Positions 10,290 through 23,573 are shown, counted from the stretch's first letter. The stretch is DNA of 64,000 nucleotides from Acanthopleura granulata (GCA_016165875.1 JABBOT010000080.1:36369763-36433762), one strand, 5' to 3'. Notes: generated from the sequence alone by a model not told the origin. Made by a program: numbers and translations.

Positions 10290-13200
10290 ATCTTCTGAAA
10301 GCATAGACTGACGTCTTCAATTGCAACTTTGTAGTAAAGGAGATACATAAAGGCAAACGTGACCATGTATAATATCGCCATGACAAACTATCTATTGCGT
10401 AGAAATCTTGAATTGCTGTTCCTATTTTTTTAAACTCACAACACTCGCTCAGAGTTAAATGTTTCTCACGCTTTCCGGGTGAATGGAAAAGAAGCAGACT
10501 AGATCCGGAGATGAAACGTTCATTTTTGTTGCATAATTACCGACTTCTTGACTTATCTCACTGAAGTATGATAAGCTGTGAGCCTTTGTTGAGAGCCTAT
10601 GTCTTTTGGAAAAGGCTAGCAGATCGCACCCACCATTTTAACAGCAATGAATATATAGATGCTCCGTGTTAATTTAATGGCCTACACAAAGAGGGTTCAG
10701 ATAGGGTGCTATAAAGAACCTTACGGTTTTATTCTGATCCCTACGGTGCTATCTTTTGTAACTTGCTTTCTCCTCGTTGCGAAGTTTCAGTGATTGAGGA
10801 TGGGCTTTTACCGTCGAGCCCTCACCTTTGAAACAAGTCAGATAATTTCAGGATTGTGGACATAAGGGAAAAAAACTTTCCACACTTAAACTCCAAAAAA
10901 AGTATGAAGATGATTTAATATGCAATGACACTTTTTCAGTGTCCTGGAAAAGAAAGCGGTTGTGAATTCCACTTAGGCCTAATAACATTCTGGTGCAACC
11001 TGGAACCTTGCATCTGAGGTGCTGAATTGAGTCCTACTAAATAATAGGGGACTTAACAGAGGGTCTCATCAAAGAGGCAAGGCATAGAACCCTGAAGGTT
11101 CAATGTGACGATAGCGACAGCTCATGTGACACAAATTTCTTTCGCAGTATGTAATTCGAGTACATTTTTTGATCACATAACAAAGAACGCAGTTGATACG
11201 GTTTTATGTGCAGCAAACAGCCCCAGAAGTCACTCTGTCTGTCCTATCTTTTAGCATGAGCCTTTCTGCCAAATGTTTGACAATCGGACTTCTATCGATA
11301 TTCCTGGGTTCACGATGGCGTTTTGTAGCAAAACTGGTAACGTCTTACTCGTACTGTGGAAGAACAACAGTGAGCTTTGGACCGAAACGCCATGCCGCTG
11401 AAAGAAAAGTATCACTTTACGATATTCCAAAACTACGAAGTGATATGTGATGATAAAGCAAATGACAGAGAAGAATATTCTGTATTTAATTTCCTAACAT
11501 TTCGAAGAATTCGTGGTCTCAGTTCGTGTATGATCAAAGTTTCCAACCAACAGGAAACGTAACGGCGAATTATACGTTTTAGCCACAAAATGGAGGAGAT
11601 GCCTCTCTCATTACTAGGGCCAATCACTAAATAAGATCGATGATTAAATCAATTCAATTCTTAATGACCAGAGTCATCTCTTTAAATCGTTACTGTCACG
11701 CACCCGTAAGGAGAAATACAAAAATGCAGTCCTCAAATGTAAGGTCAGATTAAACATACAAAGCACTGATATGGATTTTGTACAAGTTCAAGAAGTATGC
11801 AATGCTTCAAAAATTCATTACAATTACATAGAATAACAATAGGCACAGAAGAAAACAATACAAAATCTGTATATAGCAATAGAACAATACCTTGGTTAGT
11901 AACATAATTGCATTTTTATTTAGTGTGTCATTTTTCATTGCTAATTCTAGACTGCTATCTTCGTTTAGCTTTCTTTTTGATTCTGCTATGTATACCATAA
12001 CTCACAATATACAGAAGACATTGTTGAAGTCTCGAACAAAATGTGCCACTGGTCGGCGAATACCAGTGTGCAATTGCAGTGCTACATATCACCGGTGTAG
12101 CTCACTCTCTGTACTAAGTAGGTATGGGTATTGAACTTAATATTAATCGTATCAGCACATGATACTATAAATACATGACACTTATCAAATTGTTATATGC
12201 ATTCGTGTAAGGTTATAAAATGTTACTGAAAATATTATTGTTACTATAGAACATTTCACTGAGCAGTTGAAGAGCTTTTCATTAATTAATATACATTGCC
12301 AATAGTCTTGTTCAGGATTTTCATTTTTGATTTAAACGCGTCCGTTTTCTTAACGTGGCGCCTGCTGGTTATTGACTTGTTCTTAACGGAGTGGACCCAA
12401 CGACCCAATGATTCTAAATTTTATCAATGAATTGAACTCATATTTTCTTTGAAAAACCCTTATCTGTCTGGATATGTGGCCCACAGCTGAAGAAATGGTC
12501 GGTTTATCACACGGTCATCACGATCGCTGTCGGCGATTTATCGCGGAGAAACGCTTCGAGATGCATCGTGCCGCAAAAGGCTGTCCATGAACGCGTCACT
12601 ACACATCAGCTTGACAGCAAAACGGCAGAAGATTTCACACAGTTGTAATCAAACGTGCCGAGTTGTTCTGAAAACACAGTCCTCTTCCACCGATTAACGT
12701 CATCAGGTATCTGGAACTGTACTTAACAATATAGATAGTATAAACTGTGCTACGGAAACTTGGATTGATTAGAGATTGGCAGCGCTTACTTTATATGAGC
12801 CGTTATGCAGAAGAGCTTGAAAAGATAATAGGTGGTAAAAATTACAACACCATTTAAATCGGGAACTGTTCCTTGCCTGTTTTATTCACTTCGAAATAAT
12901 AAGTTTTCAGTTCTCTTACAGCCGATTCCGACAAAAAAATGTTTTGAAGAAATCTCGAAGATTTTGAAGATATTTCGTTGCATTTATATTGTACAAACCC
13001 TCTTTGAACAAAAAAGATCAAAACTGCTCAATCTTTACACGACTAAACATTTCTCATATACATCTTGATTTTGGCATTTTAGATTGTCACAATAGCAATA
13101 TTCAAAACATCACAACAGAAATCAATAAATGATTCAATGAATATCGATTCATATGCCATTAAAATACATGGAGTAACACATGCCATCATAATACATGTTT

Positions 13201-14330
13201 TTAACAAGGCTAAGGGACGACATGGTTGCAATGCTGCAGATATAACGAAAACCCGCAATTAATCAATCATTGATTACATATTCAGTTAGTGTCTCGCTGA
13301 CAACTTAGCGCAGCTGTACGCCGTCATTTTCTCACCCGGCAAACGTCAGAGAAAGCGAAACCAGCCATGTTTCGCCAGTACAGACCAGTATCGGCCAAAA
13401 CTGCCACAGACACTGACAGGAACAGAGCCTCCGTGGTGCATCAGGGCCAAGACTCACGCCGAGAGAGTTTACCTCTTGACTGAGCCCTAACACGGCAAAC
13501 CCCCGTGCCTGTATGAATACCCCTGTATTGACAATGAGATAAAAATTGGTGTCAGGCTAAGTAAACAAGAGGTGCCGACTGTCGAACGAAGTCAACGTCA
13601 GTTGTGTATCGTGAGAAGATAATATCTTGTATGAAGTTCTTGCATCCGGGAAAAACTTCGTTTGGATGAAAGAAGCGTGCAATTTGAGCTCATTACGTTT
13701 CTGCACAGCAATCTTTCAGTGACGTTTCCAAGACTTTAGTCAAGCTAACACACGTCTAAATGTCAGCCGAAAGCCATAGAATAAACCGAAGTGAATCTGC
13801 TATTTTTTGTCGTACGACAAGACATAATGGAGTGTCAGCTTTGGAGATCAATGGAAAATATAGACAAAACGCTAACCCATGATGAGACTACAGTGTGATG
13901 AATATTAACTTGTTGCCTATAGCCGATGAAAAACATTGTCCTATAAATATGTTCGACAATAACCAGGTAGGAAACAACAGCATTTTCCTGCTGACTATGT
14001 ATCTCTGTTGAAAACGACATTCTTTAGAGAGTGTGATAATTTATTTGCACGTTTAAGTGGTGGAGAAAACAGTCGTCTTTTCCCTTCTGACAATTTACCA
14101 AAATCCTTAGAGTGTATTAAATGTAGGATTAGTGTGGACAAACTCGGGCAGAAACACCCGCACTTTCCCTTGCAACAAAGTATGATAATATTGTGTGTTA
14201 ATGTATTTGTAGGATAAACAAAACCGAAAATCAATCGTACCACCTACGCCTTAGAGGGAGTAAATTATTGCACTTTTCGGGTGAAGGAAACTGGAAAGAA
14301 CAGTGCTTTTCCTTCTCGCAAAGTATTACA

Positions 14331-14494
14331 CAGGATGGAGTGTGGCAGTAGATTTAGGGTGAACGAGAATGTGCAGAAAGTAACCGAGTTTGCCGTTCTG
14401 ACAATGTGGGAAGATACAACGCGCCCTAATGACTGTCACATGTGCTGCAGAGGTATTGTAAATAAATGTCCCTGTGTTGTGTGAACATTATAGC
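14331..14494. other. Junction between duplicated units
   Basis: About 160 bp separate the last recognisable unit A block (to ~14320) from the first unit B block (from ~14495). I see no SINE, palindrome or microhomology that would explain the duplication breakpoint. Confidence 0.5.
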
Positions 14495-16381
14495 TTACGA
14501 TATAGACGACGTAGGGAAGAGGAACAGGATAGCTGTTAGACGCATGCGCAGATGGCCTGTCAACGTAGAGCATTATGCCCAGTTTTATGGATCCCATTAT
14601 TGTGTCATAGGTTGAGCACTGGATTGGTCGGCTGAAAGACTGATTCACAGCATTATTAGCTTCCTTAAAACCTCAAGAACAATCCACCTGTACACATATT
14701 TTGATCTCTTTAAAGTTTTGTATATTTGTATTTGTAGGTTTGTATAATATACCTGAGCCGTAGATGTTAATGGTGAGCAAATGCAGTGGAAATGGTGTAT
14801 ACATTACTTCACAAGTAAATAGCACCCTCTTGCAAAGGGAAGTTGTTACATCAAATACATTTATGGGTGTAAAACACTAATAAAATAGAAGAATACAGTT
14901 AGAGTGTAGTCACCAGATAAGTACACTGTGGAATGTGGTAGTACCAGAAGAGAAGAAATCACAATTAATGATAACGAAAGCCATGACAACCGGCTAAGCA
15001 CGCTCAGCTGATGTATGACTGCAAACAACAGCGTGTTTGAATAATACTCTTTTGGATGAATTCTAGAAAGATTGACAATGCAAACAAACAGGCGCAATAA
15101 TTGCATTCCTGACTAAACAGACAAGTGTAATTTAAAGACAATTCCATCGACACATCAACAGGTGACAAAGGGACAGAGGAGTGTTTTTGCGTAATCCATT
15201 GAATGATAGGAATAAAAATGCAGAGATGGAATTGAAGACTATGTTTTTTCCAGTAGAAGGTTTCATGAACAGCTTTTGAAATTTTAATAGCATTACCTGC
15301 AAAGTATGGGAGCATTCTAGTGCATTTCTCTATCCCAGTTGTTTATTACATTATCACTTCATGCTCGACTCCTTCATAATAGTTGGAAAGCGAGAGCAAA
15401 ACCAAACAAATAAAAAGTACAGAGACGATAGGAAAAGAGTCGTAATCAGAGATACGTGTGGCTGTCGTAGAAATGTTATACGGGTACACTACCATCAGAG
15501 ACCTCATTACCTTATGCGACAAGCAAAATAGAGGTCAGTCAACCTTTGCCATCTGTGTATTCACTTGATTCAGAAGTCGGTTTTTCTAAGAACTTATTGG
15601 GTAGTCGTCCATTCTGGCCAATTAGCATAAACAGCAGCGCAGACATCTACCAAGTAGGAATAAATGAGTCCTGAAGTCAAATTTATGTGGAAACACACAC
15701 CGCCAGTATTTCACGTAATACAAAATAACGGGCCAAAAGGGAACAACGAAAGGTGTCTACAGAAGAATACTCATCCTGCGAATAATGTATGAAGATGTTT
15801 CATCTCAAAGCACAGAAGCTGAAACATCTCCCCGTGCGTGAATTGGCGCAACTCGATATCTAGAGGCATATATCATCACATTTGTGGATTTGCAGTTCAG
15901 AAATACGAGACAATCAACCAATCCGTCCTTGTATAAATGTAGCAAAAGTATTATCAACAGGATTTGTCATTGCGAAATAGGTAAAGTATAGCTAACATGT
16001 TCAACAATGTTTCCGTGGTTGGCCACATCAAGAAAGAAATCGAGCCTTTGGTGTTGATCATGTGGATGAATGCAAATATCCGTGTGTTTTATCTCGGGTA
16101 ACCTGGGATTCTGATTGATTTGATCGACAGCACTGAACCGATGAACACAGAATGCAGTACAGAAGTAGTCGCTATTAGATAGCTACAGCTACCCTATGTG
16201 TTCATTATGAAAGCAAGTAAATGGTGTCCATGGATGACCGATGGAGAATTCGCAAAATTTTTAATATATTTACTGATCACAGAAAGATTTTACAATCGAT
16301 CGTTAAGAATTTCACTGTTATGTTGTCCAGTAAGACAGAATTGACGTTATAAAGCTTGTTATGTTGGAGAGATAAAGGAAG

Positions 16382-16425
16382 ACACATACACACACACACA
16401 CACACCCACACACACACACACACAA
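16382..16425. repeat. CA microsatellite in unit B
   Basis: (CA)n of about 44 bp with one CCC interruption and a TA near its start. It corresponds in position to the shorter CA run at 9908 in unit A. The minus-strand short open frame across it is an artefact of the repeat. Confidence 0.95.
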
Positions 16426-16657
16426 AGGTTTAAATTACAGAGCACATGTGCTCTGACATTCTTATCACAAAAATACCCCATGGGCATGTCGCAAGAAGCT
16501 TTCCGGGAATGGTTAAACGCTGTGAAATCCAGCTTCATCTTCACTTGATCAATGAGAGGTTTCGATGCCACAACGGTATGAGAAAGAAAAACAAAGAAGC
16601 AGATAATAAGCCGTGGTTTGCAGGCTAGAAAAGTTCTTTAAATAAATGTAGCAGGGA

Positions 16658-16783
16658 TTTAGAAAGGCTCCCAAGGAACTGTGATCTCGTGTTTCAGCAG
16701 GTAGCCGCCGAGCTACGTGATCGTCCGCCTCACTAGCTCATTTAGCCGAACATCAAAGCCGAACAGGCCTCTTAGGATCGATT
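16658..16783. other. Conserved islands within the segmental duplication (copy B)
   Basis: Counterpart of 10174-10289: two perfect blocks of 39 and 34 bp (16658-16696, 16750-16783) inside otherwise diverged sequence. No coding frame is shared with unit A. Confidence 0.55.
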
Positions 16784-19700
16784 GGGCAAAGGCTGACTTT
16801 TTCCAATGCAACCTTGTGATAAAAGAGATACATGAAGAAAAAAGGAAAACATGGCCGTTTATGATGATATCGCCATAACAAACTGTCCATTGGGAAGAAA
16901 TCTTGCATTGCTGTTCCTGTTTCTCTTGACTCTCTTCGCTTGCTAAGAGTGAACTCTTATGTTAACTTGCTGGTTGCATGGCAGAGAACCCGAATAGAAC
17001 TGGAGTCAGGGCGTTGATCTTTGTTGAAATAATTAACGACTTCTGGACTTATCTCACTGAAATATCCTAACCTGCGATCCTGTCTTGTGAGAGTCCATGC
17101 CATTTGGAAAAGGCTAGCAGATATATCACCCTGACCATCGTAACAGCAGTGAAAATAGGAATTCTTAGTTAAGTGAATGGATTGTGTAAAAAGACATTAT
17201 ATAAAATTTTAAACTAGCTCATCTGTGTTAATAGATAGATTGTCAAAAAGATGATGAAAGGACGTACTTAAGAATGGACAGACAAACGCACGTATGCTGC
17301 TGCCTACACTGTTACCTTTGGCACCAAGCAAACCTAAATGTCATGGTGGTGACAGTTTACGTGACACAGCATTCTATCGCGGCATGTAAATGGAGTATAT
17401 TTTTTATCACATAACATAGAAAACAAGGACATAGTTTTGTGTGCAGCAAGCATCCCAGAAAGTCCCTCTGTCTGTCCTATATTTTTGCATGAGCCTTTCG
17501 CCAAATTTGGAAGAATTCGCTTGATCTAAGTGGGTGTATGATCAAAGTCTCCATCCGAGAGGAAACGTATCCTTACAAAGGCATGAGAAAAACCCAACAA
17601 GAGACGATGGGCTAATTGTGCGTTTTAGCCTTAAATTGGAGGAGATGCCTATGTCATCACTAGGGCCAATCAGTAAATAAGATAAATGATGAAATAACTT
17701 TAAGTCTTATTTACCACAGTGACCTCTTTAAATTGCTACTGGCACGCACCCGCAACACGAAATAGAAAAATGCAAGGTCAGTTTAAATGTACATAGCACT
17801 GATATGGATTTTGTACAAGTTCAAGATTTAACCAATGCTTCAAAATTTTTCACCGAAATTACATGGGATAACAAGAGCACAGACGAAAACACCACAAAAT
17901 CTGTATATAGCAATAGAACAATATCTGTTTTAGTAATGTATTTACAGTTTTACTTTTCACGTCATGTCTTATCGGTAATTATAGACTGCTACCTTCATTT
18001 ATTTTTTTTAACACTTCTATATACACCATTCATAGGAGGTCAAAATGTTTGTGTGTTTGTAAGCGAAGAACGCGATTTGGATACGAGGCACAATATATTC
18101 AAATTGGTAATCCTGAGACTTCCTGTCTTGCGGCCAAATCAGTACCACGTCCCATGTGCTGATCAGGCTGTTGTCGGCATGCTGAACATACCCAATCCAC
18201 AGTAAATCGATTCACAATACCAAAAAAAAAAAACATTGCTGAAGTGTCGAACAAAATGTGCCACTGGTCGGCGAATAACACGTGCCATGGCACTGCTACA
18301 TATCACCGGTGTAGCTCACTCTCTGTACTAAGTAGGTATGGATATTGAACTGAAATGTTAATCATATCACCACATGATACTACAAAACACTTATCAAATT
18401 GTTGTATGCATTCGTGTAAGATTTATGAAATGTTATTAAAAATATTATTGGTATTATAGAACATTTCACTGAACAGTTGATGAGCTTTTAATTAATTCAT
18501 TTACTCTCCATTATTGCGAATGATCGAGTTCAGGATTTTCTTATCTGGTTTAAACGTGTCGGTTTTCTCAACGTGGCGCCAGCTGTTATTGATTTGTTCT
18601 TAACAGAGTAGATTAAACGACCAGAAGACCCAATAATTATAAAAGTTTTATGAATGAATTGAACTGATATTTTCTTTGAAGGGCTCTTATAGGTCTGGAT
18701 ATGTGTATAACAGCTGAAGAACCGGTCGGTTTATCACACGGCCATCACGATCACTGTCGGCGATTTAGCGCGGAGAAACTCTTCGAGACGCATCCCGCCG
18801 TAAATGGTTGTCCATGTACGCGCCACTACACATCAGCTTGACAGCTACTCGTGCAACTGTATCCAAAACAATCGCCTTTCGCTAGAAGGAACTTCTCAAT
18901 CAGTAAAATAGCAGTCGATCTACACAGTTGTAATAAAAGGTACCGAGATGAAAACGCAGTCCTCTTCCACCGATTAACATCATTAGAAATCACTATATAG
19001 CTAGTTTAAACTGTGGTACGGAAACTTGGATTGATTCGAAATTATAAGTTCTCAGTTCGCTTACAACTGATTCCAACAAAAAATATTTTGAAGAAATCTA
19101 AACTAAGCTCAAATAGATATTTCTTTGCGTTTTGATCTGTTGTTGCACAACCTCTTTGTCTAAGAACAGATCAAAACTGCACAACCCTTGCACGATTAGA
19201 CATTTGTCATATTTCATGATTTTGGCATTTTAGACTGTGATAATAACAGTATTCAAACACTTTCAACGGAAAAAATGAAGAACAGAAATGAGTAAGTGAT
19301 TCAATAAATATCAAATCATGTACCATTATAATACATGTAGTCACACATGCTTTTCATTTTACAAGTTTTCAAAAACGATGAATGACGACATATCTGAAAT
19401 GCTGCAGATATGACGAAAATCCACAAGTAATCCATCGTTGATTACATCTTGCCGGAACTTTCACAGGGGAACTGCGGCGGAGGGTCTCTGAGCTGCAATA
19501 AGACCAATGAGAAGACGACAGGATGTTTACCTCCTGGCTGAACGCTACCTTGTTCCTTGACAAGTCAAACCATTTACAATGTCTTCTTTGTTTAAAGTAA
19601 AATATAGCTATATTGACAGTGTCATAAAAAATGGTGTCAAGCTGAGTAAATAAGATGTTCTGACTGCCAAACCAAGTTATCGTCAGTTGTATACTGTGGG

Positions 19701-20335
19701 AAGATAATAACTTGTATCAAGTTCATGCAGTTGGCCACCCGGATTTAACTTCTCTTGAATGAAAGAATCCTGCACTTTTAATTCATTATGTTTCCATACG
19801 GCAGGCTTTTCAGTGACATTTTGTATGGCTTTCCGGAAGCTACTAGTTGCTACTCCGCGCTTCTAAATCTCAGACGAAGGCTATGGAAGACGACTCCTGG
19901 ACTGTCACGATATAGTGTGATATTTATTGGCTTGTTAGAGCAAATAAATACCGGCCATGTGATCATATAATTGTTCGACAATCTCTTGAGTGCCGTATTG
20001 TGGGCTTGGGGTAGATGAGACCGAACAAATAGCAACCGCATTTTCCCTTGTACCGATATACGAGTGTGTATGTAGGTTTGGCATGAACAAGGTTTGGGGA
20101 GAAGGAAACTGGACAAAACTGTACTTTTCCCCATACCCTGCACCTCTCCCTATCTAGGTCATAAACTATGTCTTAAAATACATTCAACTTCAACACCACA
20201 GTTACGTACATGTAAATCGTTGGGATGGCTGTTTCATAAAGTTTGCATAGAGCACGTTTGTCGCCTGTTAACATAATCTTCAGCTCTCTTTTCTTATAAT
20301 TGTGTACAACTTCGTTTTTTTTCAGAATACTAGAA

Positions 20336-22075
20336 TGCCATCAACATAACTGAGACGGAAATAGCAATGTACCGAAGCGCCATACAGGTAACGAGTGAGG
20401 AACATCACTATGGCGAGCCAGTAACAAAACTGCGTGAGAAATATCACTATGGCGAGCCATAAGCATCCATGAGTGAGGAACACTACCGTGGAATACGAAA
20501 AGCATCAATGGGTGAAGAACATTGCTGTGGAGTACCAAAAACGTGAACGAGTAAGGAACATCACTGTGGAGTACGAAAAACATCAGTGAGTGAGAAACAT
20601 CACTGTGACGTGCCATAATCACAATGCGTGCGAAACATCGCTGTGAAATACCATAAATATCAATGAGTGAGGAACATCACTGTGGAGTACAAAAATCAAC
20701 AGTGAGTGAGAATCATCACTGTGATGTGCCATAAACATCAAGGAGTAAGGAATATCACTGTGGAGTAAAAAAAAAACATCAATGGTTGAGCAACGTCACT
20801 GTCAAGTAACAAAAACATCAATTAGTAAGGAACATCACTGTGGCGTGGCGTAAACTTCATTAAGAGAGAAACGTTACTGTGACGTTGCATGAACACCAAT
20901 GAGTGAAAAGCAACACTGTCAAGTAAAAAAAACATCAATTAGTAAGAACATCACAGTAACGTGCCGCAAACTTCACTAAGAGAGGAACGTCATTGAGACG
21001 TTCCATGAACACCAATGTGTGAGAAACATCACTGTATTGCACCATAAATTTCAATGAGTGAGGAACATCAACATGGCGTGCTATCAACACCAGTGAATGA
21101 GGAACATCACTGTGGCGTGCCATAAACACCAATTAGTGTGGAACATCACTGTGGCGTGCCATAAATATCAGTGAGTGAGGAGCATCAATGTGGCATCCCA
21201 TAAATATCAACGAATCAGGAACACCAATGAAGTGTTCCAAAAACATCAGTGAGTGAAGAACATCACTGTGGAGTACGAAAAATCAATGAATGAGGAACAT
21301 CATTGTGCCGTGTCATAAACAGTAATCACTCAGGAACATCAATTTGGCGTACCATAAACATCAGTGAATGAGGAACATCACTGTGAAATGCCATAAAGAC
21401 CCATGAGTAAGGAACATAACTGTGGCTTCTCATAATTATCAGTGAGTGAGGAAGATCACTGTCGCGAGCCAGGAACATCATTGAGTGAGGAGCATAACTG
21501 TGGTGTGCCATAAAACAGCACTGGATGAAAAACTACACTGTGGCGATCGATAGACGCAGTTAATCGAAAAAAATCACTGTGGCGTGCCATAAATATCAGT
21601 GAGTGAGAAACATAACTGTGGCTTCTCATAAATATCAGTGAGTGAGGCCCATCACTGAGGCAAGTCTCAAACATCAATGAATGAGGAACATCATTGTGGA
21701 GTGGCATGAATGAGTGACACACATCAATATGGCGAGATATAAACATCAAGGAGAAAGAAACATTACTGTGGCGTGTTATAAACACCAGTAAGTGACGAAC
21801 ATCACCGTGGCAAGCCATAAACAGCAATTAGTGAGGAAAATTACTGTGACGTGCCATAAACATCAACGAGTCAGGAGCAACACCTTGACATGCCATAAAC
21901 ATCAATGAGTGAGGAACATTACTGAGACGTCCCATAAACATCAGTGAGTGGGGAGCATCAGAGTGGCGTCTCATGAACATCACTGTTGGTTGTCATAAAC
22001 ATCAGTGAGTGGGGGATAATCTTTGCATCAGAGGGTGAGGAATATCACTATGCCATCAACATCAATATGCCATTC
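20336..22075. repeat. Minisatellite, 39-bp unit, ~44 copies
   Basis: A continuous array whose plus-strand unit is close to 'atcagtgagtgaggaacatc' followed by 'actgtggcgtgccataaac' (39 bp). Units differ by substitutions and small indels throughout. The edges fade into degenerate copies at ~20336 and ~22075. Because 39 is divisible by three, the minus strand reads as 13-residue repeats of the type MARHSDVPHSLMF in stretches (20341-20622, 20935-21132, 21326-21511, 21456-21827). These stretches are in different frames, separated by stops, and lack a common start, so I call the array noncoding. A decayed repeat protein is the alternative. Confidence 0.95.
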
Positions 22076-22220
22076 AACAACAGAATTCACCTTAGCGTCC
22101 CGAGCATAACTAAATCATAAACATAAATTAATAAGCAACTAGCTGTCCTGGTATTGCGAATAGTCGCAAACGATGCATACATTTTAAATTCATTAGAAAG
22201 TGATTAGCCATTTAACACTT

Positions 22221-22245
22221 TACATTAAAATGGGATTTTAATGTA
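22221..22245. repeat. Perfect 11-bp hairpin
   Basis: The sequence tacattaaaat, a GGG loop, then attttaatgta forms a perfect inverted repeat. A related half, 'aaaatggaattttaatgtcg', lies at 22266-22285. It sits 65 bp beyond the minisatellite and could be the remnant of a small inverted-repeat element. No function is known. Confidence 0.7.
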
Positions 22246-22399
22246 ACTTTTATTCTGTCTGAATCTAAAATGGAATTTTAATGTCGTAAGATGTGTGCCA
22301 ATTTATCAGCTGTCTTACTGTTGTCATTAAAATCTGACATTTCTACGTCACGTGAGCTTTATATTAAGCATACGATATGTGTTCGCGTCTTTCTACAAG

Positions 22400-22500
22400 T
22401 TGTCTAAGTGGGTAAGGCCGCCGTTGTGAGTAACGTCACAGGCCATTTCTAACCTGTAATCAATATTAAGGTCTTGTGTTCGAAACCAACCGTCAATTGA
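22400..22500 (+). mobile_element. tRNA-like SINE head or tRNA pseudogene
   Basis: A box A-like TTGTCTAAGTGG lies at 22400-22411 (one mismatch to TRGYNNANNNG). A box B-like TGTTCGAAACC lies at 22477-22487 (one mismatch to GGTTCGANNCC). They are 66 bp apart on the plus strand. The segment does not fold into a convincing cloverleaf by eye, so a tRNA-derived SINE head or a dead tRNA is more likely than a functional gene. Confidence 0.4.
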
Positions 22501-23573
22501 ATCAGCTTTTTGTGAGAACATGTCTCAAGCGGATGCCATAGTACAATTTTCATTGCTTTATGGTCTCCTTCAACCATAAATCTGACGGTCGTATGGTCGT
22601 ACGATTTAAGCTAGAGCGATCTTTGCTAGGAAAACATCGTCCAGTTTTGGCCTACAGTTTGCTTTCAGACGAACCCGTCATATTTACCCATCAATCTTTG
22701 TCCATAGGATCAAAGGAAGAGCGACTATCTTGTGGAATTCCAAAGCTTCAGAGGGAGATGTTAGTTAAAAGAGACAGAACGACAATGTAACAGACTCTTT
22801 AGAACGTTGTACGCCTGGAGACTCTAGATGCATGTGACCCAGTCCAATTAAGACCAATGGAAATGCATTAAAGCAAATACAGCTTTCTTACATACAGTAA
22901 ATGAATTAATGTCTGTATTAGGAGAAATAGAGGGTTCCATGAGTAAATGTTCGCTTGATGCAGTTCATTGCTTCGTTAACTGGGTTGATTTTGGTTGTGC
23001 TAACAGCAGTTAAGAGAGAGAAGCTGTCTCTAGTTGTAAGTGTATGAGGTGAAGGATCGTCGTAATGAAATGGTCCTGTACAAATGGAATGCCTTCGGGA
23101 AATTACAAATCTTCTGTGACTCGTAGCATTGACCACGAGCGGAACTGCAGGGACGTGAGACGGGACACAAAGCACGCAATAAAGCGGGGACATTTTTATG
23201 TACTCGGGGGAAATTCGATTAGAGACGCAATTGCTTCTCGCTAAGGGACATTCTCCTCGCTTCACAATCTGACGCTCTCATTGTAGCCAAAGTCAATTTC
23301 TTTTGGCGGTAAAGGTGGGTCGGTATTTCATGTGATTCCCCGGTTTTGTTGACGCCTGAAACCACCTTTTAAACCGTCAAATTAAATCAACAACTCTATA
23401 ACGACAAATTTGTTCTCAAAACCTACTATCAAACCAGAATCATCGAATTCTGTCTTAATCTACGTGGCCCATCAACCCTTAGGTATTCAGCTTCACCATA
23501 ACTGTGTACTTTTTCTGACATGAAGAGACAATGTGATGAAGGATCTCGGTGATGCAGCCCACTTGAACCCCTC
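22501..23573. other. Noncoding stretch, nothing recognised
   Basis: No repeat or RNA gene was seen. A minus-strand open frame of 115 codons (22918-23265) has no recognisable motif and no conserved partner in the window, so it is treated as chance. Confidence 0.5.

Larger units (their letters stand above)
4000..14330 (+). repeat. Segmental duplication, unit A (upstream copy)
   Basis: This block aligns collinearly and head-to-tail with 14495-20140. Matching pairs seen by eye include 4262-4450 with 14768-14955, 4630-4720 with 15128-15215, 9375-9490 with 15860-15980, and 9830-9930 with 16295-16425. Further pairs are 10105-10300 with 16598-16795, 11580-11640 with 17630-17690, 12030-12140 with 18240-18345, 12490-12620 with 18725-18845, 13030-13210 with 19190-19350, and 14270-14320 with 20090-20135. 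Both copies carry a CA run at the equivalent place (9908 and 16382). Divergence is substantial, roughly 15-30% in alignable blocks, with many small indels, so the event is old. Unit A is longer mainly because of the 3.8 kb element at 4787-8590. No open frame is preserved between the copies: the 133-codon frame at 17804-18205 is interrupted by a stop in the matching part of unit A (from 11772). The duplicated DNA is therefore probably noncoding or long decayed. The block limits are approximate. Confidence 0.85.
14495..20140 (+). repeat. Segmental duplication, unit B (downstream copy)
   Basis: Collinear partner of unit A (see pairs listed there). It starts near the sequence 'gacgacgtagggaagagg', which matches 'gacaacgagataaggaag' in unit A near 4005. 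It ends near 20135, where 'gaaggaaactggacaaaactgt' (minus a few changes) matches unit A at 14284-14310. It lacks the 3.8 kb insertion and also some flanking DNA around the site. Roughly 160 bp separate the end of unit A from the start of unit B, and the 39-bp minisatellite begins about 200 bp after it. Short open frames inside are not conserved between the copies, and no function is proposed. Confidence 0.85.

Noticed and set aside
16381..16425. CRISPR-like or other structured array
   Set aside because: Simple CA microsatellite. No CRISPR array with spaced identical repeats exists in the window.
17804..18205. 133-codon frame in unit B as a duplicated gene
   Set aside because: The matching region of unit A starts with the same residues but is interrupted by a stop within about 20 codons, so the frame is not conserved.
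20341..21827. Repeat protein encoded on the minus strand of the minisatellite
   Set aside because: Open stretches lie in three different frames with stops between them. The periodicity follows simply from a 39-bp unit.
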